From CAG-791 sp963605745 (GTDB lineage: Bacteria; Bacillota; Clostridia; Lachnospirales; Lachnospiraceae), in the NCBI GenBank assembly GCA_963605745.1, contig CAVCWT010000003.1:38577-102576 (forward strand): DNA of 64,000 bases, read 5' to 3'. The notes beneath the pieces were generated by a model. That model was not told the DNA's origin and made no database searches. It saw only the letters and a list, made by a program, of their open reading frames with translations. Shown here piece after piece: positions 25,901 through 33,343 of the stretch; positions within the stretch are counted from its first letter, which is position 1; the number at the start of each line of letters is the position of its first letter. Position numbers and translations under genes: made by a program.

Positions 25901-28900
25901 AAAGGAGCCGGTTCAGATCTGGTACACCGTCGGTGACCCCACCGGCGACAAGGAGGTTCCGGATCCTAAGCCGAATGAGGAAGGCAGCATACAGTTCCAG
26001 AAGGACGACAATGAGCGTGTGTTCCTCTACCTTGGCAAGAAGACAACAAAAGATGACAACGGCAATGAGAAAGAGGAGGATGAATGGTACGGCGTTCGCC
26101 AGATTAAGGCCATCGCCTACGATCCGAATACGAAGAAAACGAGCTCGGTAGCCAGCTGGTACTACATCATTGTGGACAAGCCGCAGGATGAAGCACACCT
26201 CATTCTGGTCCCGGAAAAGCAGAAGATTCAGAAATACCACTTCGGGTTCCTTCTGGCGGCCTACATTCCGTCGATTTCTGACTTTACGAACTCGGAGAAC
26301 TGGGACAAGGCACATCCGATTCTCTTAAAGGGCAAGGAAATTTCGCACTTCAAGGTGAAATGGAGTTTCTGGAAGAGCAGTGCCTGGCTGAAGGCCCCGG
26401 TTCTGGGAACAACGGAGTTGGTTACAAAGCCGCTCATCGGCTTTGACCTTGTGCAGGTAGGCCTCGTGTTCGGCCTTAGCTGCACGAAGACGGATTATGA
26501 CGAGAAGGACGCCGTCAAAATAACGACCTCCTGCACGGCAGCGGTTACCAATGACAAGTCCAAGAGCAAAAAGGAAGGGAAAGGACTGGTATGGGTTTAC
26601 CCTGTTTACCGTGTCACGGTTAAGAACGGCTCCGGCAGCGGAACACATAAGATCGGAGAGACCGTCACCATTGCGCCGCGCAGCAAAAAGGATTACGAGG
26701 ACTGGGAAGGCTGGAGTGGTCTGGACCAGATCGATCGCGGGAACATTACCTCCTATACCACCAAGGACGGCACAGTAATGACAAAGCCGCAGCAGGAGGA
26801 TACGTCCGGCGGCAGCAGCGGCCAGGAACAGAGCGGTTCATCCGGTTCCGGCCAGGGTAGTTCGTCCGGTTCCGGCCAGGGCAGCAATGAGAATAACACC
26901 TCCTGGATCAATGAAGAGGAGCTGAAATACGCATCGCAGATCGTCTTCACCATGCCGGCGCATGATATCACGGTAACAGCGAACTTTAAAACTGTGAAAT
27001 TCAAGATTACGTCCAAAGCCGGTGATGGCGGAAGGATTCATCCGGGCGGAACCGCAAGCGTTCTGCGCGGCGAGAGTCAGACGTATGACTTTTCGGCGGG
27101 AGACGGCTATGTCATCGAGTCGGTAAAGGTCGTCGACCGTCAGGGCGGCGGCTCCGGAAGCGCGGGCGACAGCGCCTCGGAAGGAACGACAGAAAACTAC
27201 GTTTCTCAGGATCTGTCAGATCAGTTCAAGGACCAAGAGTCCGGAAGCTATACGTTCCGGAATGTTCGTGCTGACGGCTCCATTGAGGTAACCTTCCGCA
27301 AGAAGGAACAGACACAGGAGCAGCAGTACCACGTAACCGTTATCAACGGAAGCGGCGGCGGTGATTTTGCAGAGAATGCAGACGTATCGATTGTGGCAAA
27401 CCAGAAGGAGCATTACGCCTTTAAGGGCTGGAAGCTGATCCAGACCGACAACGGTGCGGCAATTGACAGCCTGCCGGACATGAAAGGAGACAAGACTACA
27501 TCACAGACACTAAGCTTTAAGATGCCGGCAATGAATGTCACGGCCGAGGCCATCCTGGAGCCGATCACGCATACCATCAAGGCAACATCGGAGGGCAGCG
27601 GCACCATCAGCCCTTCCGGAACAGTGACGGTGAATGATGGAGACAGCAAGTCCTATACCATGACAGCAAAGGATGGTTGGATGATCAGCTCGGTAAAGGT
27701 GGACGGAAACGCGGTCAGCGTTACGAACCAGAGCTCCATGACCTATGAGTTTACGGATGTCACCGAAGACCACACCATTCACGTTGTATTCAAAACATAC
27801 CGGGTGAAGGTGAACAGCGGCTATGGCAGCGGCAATTATGCGGCCGGCAAAACTGTGACCATTCAGGCAAACGAGCCAAAGAGCGGCTATGAGTTCAGCG
27901 GCTGGGAGGTCAACAGCGACGACAGCGGAACTGTGCAGAGTGCAATCAAGAAGGGTCAGAAGAAGACAACCTTCACGATGCCGTCTAATGACGTTGAGGT
28001 GACTGCAACCTACAAGGAAAAGCCGGGCGAAGTGACACACAAGATCACGGCATCGGCCGGCGAGGGTGGAACGATCAACCCGAGCGGCAAGGTGACGGTA
28101 AAGGATAGGAAAGATCAGTCCTTTAGCATGAAGGCCAACGAAGGCTATGACATTTCGGATATCAAGGTCGACGGCACGTCGCTGAAGGACGGCGACAGCT
28201 TTAAGACAGGATCCTTCGAAAAGGACGGCAAGACCATTGGACCGCTGAAGGTCGATGAGAACGGGAAGGTACAGTTTACTTTTGAAAAGGTAACGGCCGA
28301 CCATACCATCCGCGTTGAGTTCAAGGCACAGGAGCATCAAAAGCCGACTTATCATGTAACTGTCATCCGGGGAACCGGAGACGGAGATTATGAGAAAGGC
28401 GTATCCGTTCAGATCAAGGCGGATGAGCCGGCTGAGGATGAGAAGTTCATCGGCTGGAAGATCCAGGGCCTTAAAAAGAGTGCGGTTGACGGCAATCTTG
28501 CAGAGAAGATCCTGCGGTTTGTCGGAATCGGCGCACGTGCGGCAGCGGAGGACACGATCACCATTGACGGCCATGAGGAGCTGACCTTTACGATGCCGGC
28601 CAACGATGTCGTGGCAACAGCACAGTACGAGAAGATCATCTACCGGATCAAGTCATCGGCCGGCGAGGGTGGAATCATCGATCCCGCAGGAGAGGTGACG
28701 GTGGCGGCAGGAAAGGACCAGTCCTACCGCATGGAGGCCGGGGATGGCTACTATATCCAGAGCATCAAGGTGGACGGAACCTCGCTGCAGCTCACGGACG
28801 GCACGTTTAAGACGTCAGATGAAACCATTGTGGGTGAGCTGAAGATGACAGGCAACGGCATAGCAGACTTTACCTTTAGCAAGGTTAGTAAAAACCACGT

Positions 28901-29381
28901 AATCCGCGTGGAATTTGCCATGGACGGCGAGGACAAACCGGATACACCGCCGCATGATGAGAGCGGCGAGGACAAACCGGACACACCGCCGCACGATGAA
29001 AGCGGTGAGGACAAACCGGACACACCGCCGTATAATCCGGACGGCGGCAGCTACGTTCCGCCGGCAACGTCGACAGATCCGGACGGCGGCAGCTACGTCC
29101 CGCCGGCAACGTCGATAGATCCGGACGGCGGCAATGAGGTTCCCCCGGCAGTATCGACAACGACACCGGACGGCGGCACGGATGTGCCTCCTGGAGAGTC
29201 TGTGACGACGCAGCAGACAGGAACAACGACGTCTGCGCCAGATCAGACACATGGCGAAACAACGAATGCCCGCACAGGCGATGACAGTCATCTGCTCCTG
29301 TCCGGAATCGTAGCGGCACTTTCAGGAACGGCGTTCCTGGTGGCAGTACTGCTGTTGATGCGCAGACGCAGAAGACGGTAA
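19926..29381 (+). CDS. Giant modular cell-surface adhesin, 3151 residues
   Basis: Wall-anchored surface protein, probably an adhesin. Start ATG 19926 is used because AGGAG lies seven bases upstream; the ATG at 19920 is too close. In order: signal peptide (MKRAVATLLVAVTLLSN); eight or so 12-residue repeats (36-base units from 20133); about six ~250-residue modules, each pairing a chitobiase-C-like motif (PPTAxxxPGTYN) with an Ig-like motif (VGETQTVSLYYT); acidic serine-rich inserts; divergent InlB B-like repeats (~2225-2998; GEGGTINPSGKVTV); a Pro-rich wall-spanning stretch (EDKPDTPPHDES); and a sorting signal NARTGDDS, membrane helix and RRRRRR tail. Ligand unknown. Confidence 0.88.
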   Translation: MRRMKRAVATLLVAVTLLSNEMSAAASVVDSAPIEQNVNVNTTDLTDSGAKDTTSASGNTANETTTQEGDATEDAAAGSTSDATEDAAAGSTSDATENAAVGSTSDATENAAVGFTSDATEDTAATVTSDTTEGVSPTATSGTAEDTALAATSGTAENAAAEGTVTGDAGSTAARSLTKSLNEAEPQLISDDENNENTGRAAANGDSYGYDDNIPAPIIKLVSYGDNRWKYQCSIDFGNDVTLDGDKYTGTGTDGSQYEIYYRVSNGLENVALTATPSSDQKYTGTFLLRGEYTNSGEQPWYWSTTYVTAYAVKTNDDGSKCYGNMTTKAFHIGDMEEGLEVIPTKLDMITGSYDTLKVKCKPGKNLQVTYDTNALQITKIGSYSEEDPYDQYLVTAIGSAGSQGKIQLRYEDETIGVSVPYRIRAAEQVVALPIADKPEGTYTGSQDVTISQNSSELNKAETLHFYYVHNGDVGEPYTSEDAFKLNFTEVNDRSKVINLESTGSSDDYTIYAFSRYTVTTEQGTVNYDSPIVCWDYHLNAEEEIVAPKPSPTPGTYLATEGQNQFNVTLKIPNEGYRDGDYISYSYDKKNWFYKGKNQTTTVSIPLDFEKQQYVTKTIYVRTRRSNKASEIRQLEYTILSPETGGYLLTPDPEEMSVGEIQTFTLYYTGDYEFTLPDNVEEDLDEVLDVYDQSTPENRSAEQATIDPKTFADSRSKELVEDELVGGWAQVDVTAVKSTADLGQNGADGYIYLVATLTRKQQGSEGDLGSETPDESTATVETVYASARITITDDSDVKPPTANSEPGTYNSSELKVTLQDPNKRKDSQDAASGTETFEYNDIYYRVSKRDENGEYQVTTEWSLYQKDTQIPLTRNEEETVAAYLVEAYIEHGNRTLAQDEDNEDVTVEKKEATKYSATSRFYYFLINGDYVLVPEKSSIMVGETQTVSLYYTAEYDHDPWTIPSDSGFYLEEVDTSGSRDENGNVITDPTGVTTYMVRGIFPTEATDYGAKVNIKVYEKPSGEDTSVDEGAKTPKTAFITVVDSLAAPTADKEHGTYNANLLANGTLSVGLHHELEKSESGIKIYYSLTGEEGSYQLYDNSKDLEDQKVKIQRDTTEDHTTKTIYAYAERTYTVQNSAVEDDTTEITKTSETAVFTYTLIDGEYLLIPDHATLRVNGQKTFTAYYTNDYTLASAGDICIAEGYSDYLQITGAPDIATYEAHGTTEDTMEVRQSGRVSFTVTATAAAGDTTKEKEMVQVKLRKKADNTYINPLLTAKITIEDVRYIKPPTAAPSEGIYNVADLADGKLTVTLKNPNPSAQSDGLNENLSYEDEIWYSISQKDGESEYQQYDPESKITIEKEAGDLATSATIRAYIHRKVKNSNAETEDQVVDTYDSEPGTWTYTLMDGELSIAPAELTMQAGDESTLTVIYSGKFPLKVELLNAETDSEKEESKDESSEGGSESKDDGAAKDDSSSSKDDEKNAEETDPAEVITLDTTSYKLEGGVWKLPVKALKNGKVRVRVYEDTSNAQHQQTPKEAFSKITVASDDAVSVPSPKATPKEGTYNVEKLENETLKVQLDIDKTTLPEEIQGQTEAEIEQYLADYEIYYMISASADSEAAENGYQLYYAGEELELPYKEVEEGGGVNDFNVYQISAYVKRKGTVESSEENEGEGASDTGEAEEGVRSETKAFTYYLIRGDMKLVPEEAEISIDEQQKFTLFYTSVMNENEDGSTEQGGGAGQGTDTSDQSSAGEGSQEDGSAAQGTEYQVDTQITWTQSQDPEGNGASDESEGEGASEDAEGSDGSEGSGSTGKIIDWSDGDIMQMSEGMQIITVTGKSEGKVILTATRSDGKTASSKVTVNDSLAPPTAQFGSNMYLLQNIDKDSKAPIPTTGYVDKQKDFRDGEYKKEDQQPYSYSVVEVDGKSEKKHTVAEILTHNTWQTSSTGTDAAQGEGTQGDSEQSGTEGEGAGTSGDGTGTGSGSQGNGSESGTQKEPVQIWYTVGDPTGDKEVPDPKPNEEGSIQFQKDDNERVFLYLGKKTTKDDNGNEKEEDEWYGVRQIKAIAYDPNTKKTSSVASWYYIIVDKPQDEAHLILVPEKQKIQKYHFGFLLAAYIPSISDFTNSENWDKAHPILLKGKEISHFKVKWSFWKSSAWLKAPVLGTTELVTKPLIGFDLVQVGLVFGLSCTKTDYDEKDAVKITTSCTAAVTNDKSKSKKEGKGLVWVYPVYRVTVKNGSGSGTHKIGETVTIAPRSKKDYEDWEGWSGLDQIDRGNITSYTTKDGTVMTKPQQEDTSGGSSGQEQSGSSGSGQGSSSGSGQGSNENNTSWINEEELKYASQIVFTMPAHDITVTANFKTVKFKITSKAGDGGRIHPGGTASVLRGESQTYDFSAGDGYVIESVKVVDRQGGGSGSAGDSASEGTTENYVSQDLSDQFKDQESGSYTFRNVRADGSIEVTFRKKEQTQEQQYHVTVINGSGGGDFAENADVSIVANQKEHYAFKGWKLIQTDNGAAIDSLPDMKGDKTTSQTLSFKMPAMNVTAEAILEPITHTIKATSEGSGTISPSGTVTVNDGDSKSYTMTAKDGWMISSVKVDGNAVSVTNQSSMTYEFTDVTEDHTIHVVFKTYRVKVNSGYGSGNYAAGKTVTIQANEPKSGYEFSGWEVNSDDSGTVQSAIKKGQKKTTFTMPSNDVEVTATYKEKPGEVTHKITASAGEGGTINPSGKVTVKDRKDQSFSMKANEGYDISDIKVDGTSLKDGDSFKTGSFEKDGKTIGPLKVDENGKVQFTFEKVTADHTIRVEFKAQEHQKPTYHVTVIRGTGDGDYEKGVSVQIKADEPAEDEKFIGWKIQGLKKSAVDGNLAEKILRFVGIGARAAAEDTITIDGHEELTFTMPANDVVATAQYEKIIYRIKSSAGEGGIIDPAGEVTVAAGKDQSYRMEAGDGYYIQSIKVDGTSLQLTDGTFKTSDETIVGELKMTGNGIADFTFSKVSKNHVIRVEFAMDGEDKPDTPPHDESGEDKPDTPPHDESGEDKPDTPPYNPDGGSYVPPATSTDPDGGSYVPPATSIDPDGGNEVPPAVSTTTPDGGTDVPPGESVTTQQTGTTTSAPDQTHGETTNARTGDDSHLLLSGIVAALSGTAFLVAVLLLMRRRRRR

Positions 29382-29414
29382 AAAGTTTATAACGAACGTT
29401 GTTTAGACAAGGAC

Positions 29415-29453
29415 AACACCCCCGGAAGAGACAGATCTTCCGGGGGTGTTTTT
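29415..29453. terminator. Strong terminator after the adhesin gene
   Basis: AACACCCCCGGAAGA pairs perfectly with TCTTCCGGGGGTGTT, with a following T-run. Confidence 0.92.
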
Positions 29454-29517
29454 GGCATTTACTAAATCGTTACAATGATTTTGTTTGTGGTGATGACTGT
29501 TCACACAGGTATGGATT

Positions 29518-29667
29518 TTACGCAATTACAATCATAATGCGTTTTCCGTCGGGAAACTCGATTTCCGTCGGCGGATAGTCTGCTTCTCTGAACAGATCAT
29601 AAATCATTCCGCCGCTTACCTTTTCCAGATCTGCCTCGATTGCTGCTGTCATGTTCTTGTTGTTCAT
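29518..29667 (-). CDS. 49-residue double-glycine leader peptide
   Basis: Candidate secreted signal or bacteriocin-like peptide precursor. The ATG at 29667 follows GGAG by eight bases. The first 20 residues end in DLEKVSGG, the pattern of double-glycine leaders cut by C39 peptidase transporters. The 29-residue core starts MIYDLFREADYPPTEIEF and ends in the hydrophobic RIMIVIA; it has no Cys, Ser or His. It lies on the minus strand between the adhesin terminator and a LytTR gene that reads the same way. No C39 transporter is in the window. The small size makes this tentative, but the start, ribosome site and GG motif agree. Confidence 0.6.
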   Translation of the reverse strand: MNNKNMTAAIEADLEKVSGGMIYDLFREADYPPTEIEFPDGKRIMIVIA

Positions 29668-29790
29668 TTTGTTTTCTCCTTTTTTTGTGTTGGTGTTCCG
29701 CTTTGTTAGCGGTGTGTGGTTGTTTGTTATACATATACATACGCATCTAAGGCGCAAATGTTACAGGTATGCCGCGAATTATTCTGTGCA

Positions 29791-30270
29791 TTATTCTGCA
29801 TGCTTCGGCCGGAAACGTAGTTGATTCTGAATCTGTCTGCGCAGTCTCCGGGAAATGGGATATTGTGAGCCGTCCTGCAGGATGAGATCGGTGCCTTGTA
29901 TATGGTTGATGTAGCTGCGATTCAGGAGAATGCCGCGGCAGGGACTGAGGAAGAGATCAGTGGGGAGGAGCTCTTGTATGTCCTGAAAGCGCATGCGGGC
30001 TCGCAGGGTGCAGCCGGTGCAGCGAATGTTCAGGTAATGCCGATCCGTTGTGATGCAGATAATGTCATCCGGTGGCAGTAAAAGGGTCTGTGTGGGAAGG
30101 TAATTACCCGGTGCGACGAGGACGGGAATGGGAGTGTGCGGAGCGGAGTCTGCAGACAACTCAAAGAGAACAGGCTCCGGCAGACTTTCTGCTAAAGTCA
30201 GCAAGGCTCGGGAGAGGCAATCAATGGAGGATGGGGATAGATGGGAGAGCTCGAGACGGATTTTCTGCAT
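29791..30270 (-). CDS. LytTR-domain transcriptional regulator
   Basis: DNA-binding regulator of the LytTR type, common for bacteriocin, pilus and quorum-sensing genes. The ATG at 30270 is preceded by AAAGG; an upstream in-frame ATG (30285) overlaps that site. Of 159 residues, about the last 95 form the LytTR domain: DDIICITTDRHYLNIRCTG, MRFQDIQELLPTDLFLSPCR, GILLNRSYINHIQG and YPISRRLRRQIQNQL. The N-terminal ~60 residues show no receiver domain; this is the stand-alone DNA-binding form, often controlled by a partner membrane protein. It sits between the GG peptide (123 bases downstream) and the divergent pilus operon. Confidence 0.82.
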   Translation of the reverse strand: MQKIRLELSHLSPSSIDCLSRALLTLAESLPEPVLFELSADSAPHTPIPVLVAPGNYLPTQTLLLPPDDIICITTDRHYLNIRCTGCTLRARMRFQDIQELLPTDLFLSPCRGILLNRSYINHIQGTDLILQDGSQYPISRRLRRQIQNQLRFRPKHAE

Positions 30271-30280
30271 AAAATGACCT

Positions 30281-30309
30281 TTCATGCCAGATCTTTATCG
30301 TTCATGCCA
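30281..30309. promoter_or_regulatory. Two direct repeats upstream of the LytTR gene
   Basis: TTCATGCCA occurs at 30281-30289 and 30301-30309, exactly 20 bases apart, on the upstream side of the LytTR start. Such spacing suits a LytTR dimer binding one DNA face. A TATAAT on the plus strand lies at 30338-30343. Confidence 0.4.
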
Positions 30310-30770
30310 ATCCTCTTTTCCTTTGAGATGAAATATCTATAATTCGGACTATGTCCTGACGGCGATCTGCCGCAGAGAACATCCTGTCAACAGGTGCCGG
30401 ATTTCCGGCCACTTCTAATGTGTACCGTGATCAGAATAAAAAGTCAGATAACTATTTAGCTAATTACGTTAATTACTCCGTACCCATCTCGATGGCGATC
30501 ACTGGAAGGAGCGGTGTCACTCGCTTTGAGAATGGCTAATGAAATGGGCTTTGTTATGGCAGAGTTTGTCGATGCCATCGGCAGCCGGTTCCGTGGATGG
30601 GAGACATCTGCAGATGTGGCTGACGGAACAGATAACGGAATTACGGGATTCACTGAATCAAGGTACACGCACATGTAACGGTTTCGATGCTGCCTGGGGT
30701 TCCTGGCCGATCTCTAATGGCAGGGAGCAGTGCTCGAGACAGTTACCATCATCTCATGGGGGTATCTACA
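30310..30770 (+). other. Leader region of the pilus operon
   Basis: About 460 bases between the divergent LytTR and pilus genes. TATAAT at 30338 is the best plus-strand -10 but has no good -35. A 48-codon frame at 30532-30678 (MANEMGFVMAEFVDAIGSRF...) has only a distant GGAAGGAG and is not called. The long leader could hold regulation. Confidence 0.35.
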
Positions 30771-33224
30771 ATGAAGAAGATCAGAACGGTTCCGGAACAG
30801 TCATTACAGCACACCGTGCTGCAGCGTCTTGTTCGGAAACAGAATGCAGTACGAGCCGGAACGAGGAGGCTGGCAGCCTGCCTTGCGGCGACTCTGTTTG
30901 TTATCGGGAACATGGCCCTTCCTGCGAATGCAGAAGAGCTTCCGGAAGAAATCCGGGGATATACGGCAGAGGAGATTGCTATCTCCGGTACCGATGGGGA
31001 CAGTATAACACAGGAGAACAGCAATGCGGGAGTCCATGTAACAAAAACCCTTCGCAATAATGGAGACGGTTCCTTACAGATTCAGCTGGAATCCTGGGTC
31101 TCCGGAACAACGAGAACCCAATATCAGCCGTCCGACGTGGTGCTGGTGCTGGATACATCCACCAGTATGGAGCTCCCGATGCCGGGAGCAGCCAACCGGT
31201 TGGAGGCACTGAAATCGGCAGCGAACAGCTTTATTACGGCTGTCGAACAGCAGAATCAGGGCATTGAGGAATCGGTGCAGAGTCGGATTGCTATTGTGAA
31301 CTACAGCAGTGCGGAGTATTCCGGAATCCGTCAGCATCTGACAAGGGCAGATGCTACTGGGGCAGCATCGATGCGATCGGTTGTCAGCGGCCTGACCCAA
31401 AATGGGATCACCAGAATGGATGTGGGATTGGGGTATGCACAGCAGATCATGAACCAGGAGTCGGATCCGCAGAGGAAACGAGCGGTGATTCTGTTCACAG
31501 ACGGCGTTCCCAATACCGAAGGGACTTCTGGATTTTTGGTGTCGTTCGCCAACAAATGCCTGGCAACCTCAAGATCCATGAAGGAAAGCGGAATTGAAGT
31601 ATTCGCAATAACATCTGATCCCAATACTGTCGTAAATCCCGGGGATCCGATGCCTACCTTTTCCCCAATTGGAAGGGACGATTACCTTGCAAAGGCCTAT
31701 TTTAATTCGGATTACACGGGAGAGGTGAATACCAGTGACGAGAACGGTCTCAATCTGGTGAAGCGCTACATGGAGTTGTTGTCTTCCAATAATCCGCATG
31801 CGCAGGATCTCAATACACCGAATGCCTGGAATGGAGGAGATGCCGGCAGTACAAGGGGAGAGAAGAGGGACACCTATTATTACACAACTTCAGAGGCATC
31901 GAGTCTTGCCTCCGTATTTCGTACGATTGCAGAGGAGGTCAATACAGCGGATTCAGAGCTGAATGGCAATACCGAGGCAAGGGATACGATCCAGGAACCC
32001 TTTTACCGAGACACATCGGAACCGGTGCAGGTCTGCGTGGCCGAGTATCAGGGGAACGGCAGCTGGGGAACACCGCGGGATATTACCGGAGAGGTATCGG
32101 TATCGGATGCAGACAATAAGGTGGTCGTAAAGGGATTTGATTACGGCGCCAATTATGTATCCGAAAATCCTCGTTCGGGCGGCGGCTCCGGCAGCACCAG
32201 AGGCAGCAAACTCATCATTTCTTTTCGTATCAAGCCGCAGGCAACCTTCGGCGGCAATCAATTACCCACTAATGGCAGTTCATCAGGAATCTATAAGGAC
32301 GCAGGGACAGGCACTCCGGAAGTGTTATATCCCATTCCGTCAGCAGATTTAAAACCGCGCTATCTGGTTCAGATGCAGGACCAGAACATCTATGTGCCGG
32401 ATAAAGCCTATCTGGATCAGTTGATTCTGCAGTCCAATGTCTGGAAGCCGGACGGCAGCAAGAACCGAAATGTCAATATTTCCTATACGCTGACAGATCA
32501 CGACGGAGCGGTAAAGGGGACCTTGAACGTTCCGGCCGGCCAGTCACTGGACAGCTGTTCGTGGAACTGGAACGAATCTGAGACAGATCTTTGCGGTCAA
32601 TATCTTCTGACCTGCAAGGCGGAGCCGGTTGCATCGGGCCACTTTGGAGCGCTGACTGTAACAGATTCCGGAAATGTGCATGTGTTTCATCCGGAGCTTG
32701 ACTTTCAGGATTCCACACTTTACCAGGGGGATCCGGTTGATGTAACAGTCGGCGATTCGACAGATTCTGCGGCGTTTGGAGAGCATCTGCTGAATCTTTC
32801 CTGGAAGTGCCCGGATGGAACAACTTCACAAAAGGAGAATGAGCCAAGGCTTGGATATCGGATTACCATTCCGCAGGGTGTGCAGGAAGTAAACGGTCAG
32901 ACGATCATTCAGCAGAAGGAGCCATTGTCGGTGATTGCCGGAATATACCGTGAGAAAGACGGCTCCCTGGGAGAGGATATTACATCGCAGGCGGAGTTTA
33001 CCCAGACCTGCAGCCGCAAGAATTGCACCTATGACAAGGAGACAGATGGAAAGGTCGGAGTACGCTTCCTCATCCATGTCATTGAGAAGCCGATGCAGGA
33101 AAAGGTAGATTTGCCCAATACCGGTGGAGAAGGAATCGGCAGGTATGTCCTGATTGCGGTGGGACTGGCCGTGGCCTTCGCCTGCGGCAAGGGGCTTTAC
33201 GAATTCAGAAAACACAGAAGATAG
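30771..33224 (+). CDS. VWA-domain pilus tip adhesin, LPxTG-anchored
   Basis: Probable tip or ancillary pilin that binds host or matrix ligands. The ATG at 30771 opens a 817-residue protein with a long signal peptide (RRLAACLAATLFVIGNMALPANA). The von Willebrand A domain begins near residue 120 with MIDAS DTSTS at 128-132, followed by GITRMDVGL and ILFTDGVPN. Beta-rich repeats fill the middle. The sorting signal is LPNTGGEGIG at 781, then a membrane helix and EFRKHRR tail. It is the first gene of a four-gene pilus operon. Confidence 0.88.
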   Translation: MKKIRTVPEQSLQHTVLQRLVRKQNAVRAGTRRLAACLAATLFVIGNMALPANAEELPEEIRGYTAEEIAISGTDGDSITQENSNAGVHVTKTLRNNGDGSLQIQLESWVSGTTRTQYQPSDVVLVLDTSTSMELPMPGAANRLEALKSAANSFITAVEQQNQGIEESVQSRIAIVNYSSAEYSGIRQHLTRADATGAASMRSVVSGLTQNGITRMDVGLGYAQQIMNQESDPQRKRAVILFTDGVPNTEGTSGFLVSFANKCLATSRSMKESGIEVFAITSDPNTVVNPGDPMPTFSPIGRDDYLAKAYFNSDYTGEVNTSDENGLNLVKRYMELLSSNNPHAQDLNTPNAWNGGDAGSTRGEKRDTYYYTTSEASSLASVFRTIAEEVNTADSELNGNTEARDTIQEPFYRDTSEPVQVCVAEYQGNGSWGTPRDITGEVSVSDADNKVVVKGFDYGANYVSENPRSGGGSGSTRGSKLIISFRIKPQATFGGNQLPTNGSSSGIYKDAGTGTPEVLYPIPSADLKPRYLVQMQDQNIYVPDKAYLDQLILQSNVWKPDGSKNRNVNISYTLTDHDGAVKGTLNVPAGQSLDSCSWNWNESETDLCGQYLLTCKAEPVASGHFGALTVTDSGNVHVFHPELDFQDSTLYQGDPVDVTVGDSTDSAAFGEHLLNLSWKCPDGTTSQKENEPRLGYRITIPQGVQEVNGQTIIQQKEPLSVIAGIYREKDGSLGEDITSQAEFTQTCSRKNCTYDKETDGKVGVRFLIHVIEKPMQEKVDLPNTGGEGIGRYVLIAVGLAVAFACGKGLYEFRKHRR

Positions 33225-33343
33225 AGGCAGCATTGAGCAGTTTTGTTGAAGGGTTTCATCGAGAGATTACGTTTGAGAATCTTATGAAAGAGTTTCATTG
33301 AAAAGCCTTGGATGGATAAAAAGTACTGTAAGGGGGATTGAAC

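Noticed and set aside
24246..26315. A 689-codon open frame on the minus strand opposite the giant adhesin
   Set aside because: It mirrors the codon bias of the plus-strand gene, has no ribosome site and no protein features.
30532..30678. A 48-codon frame (MANEMGFVMAEFVDAIG...) upstream of the pilus operon
   Set aside because: The only ribosome-like site is too far from the ATG and there is no recognisable family; kept as a note in the leader entry.
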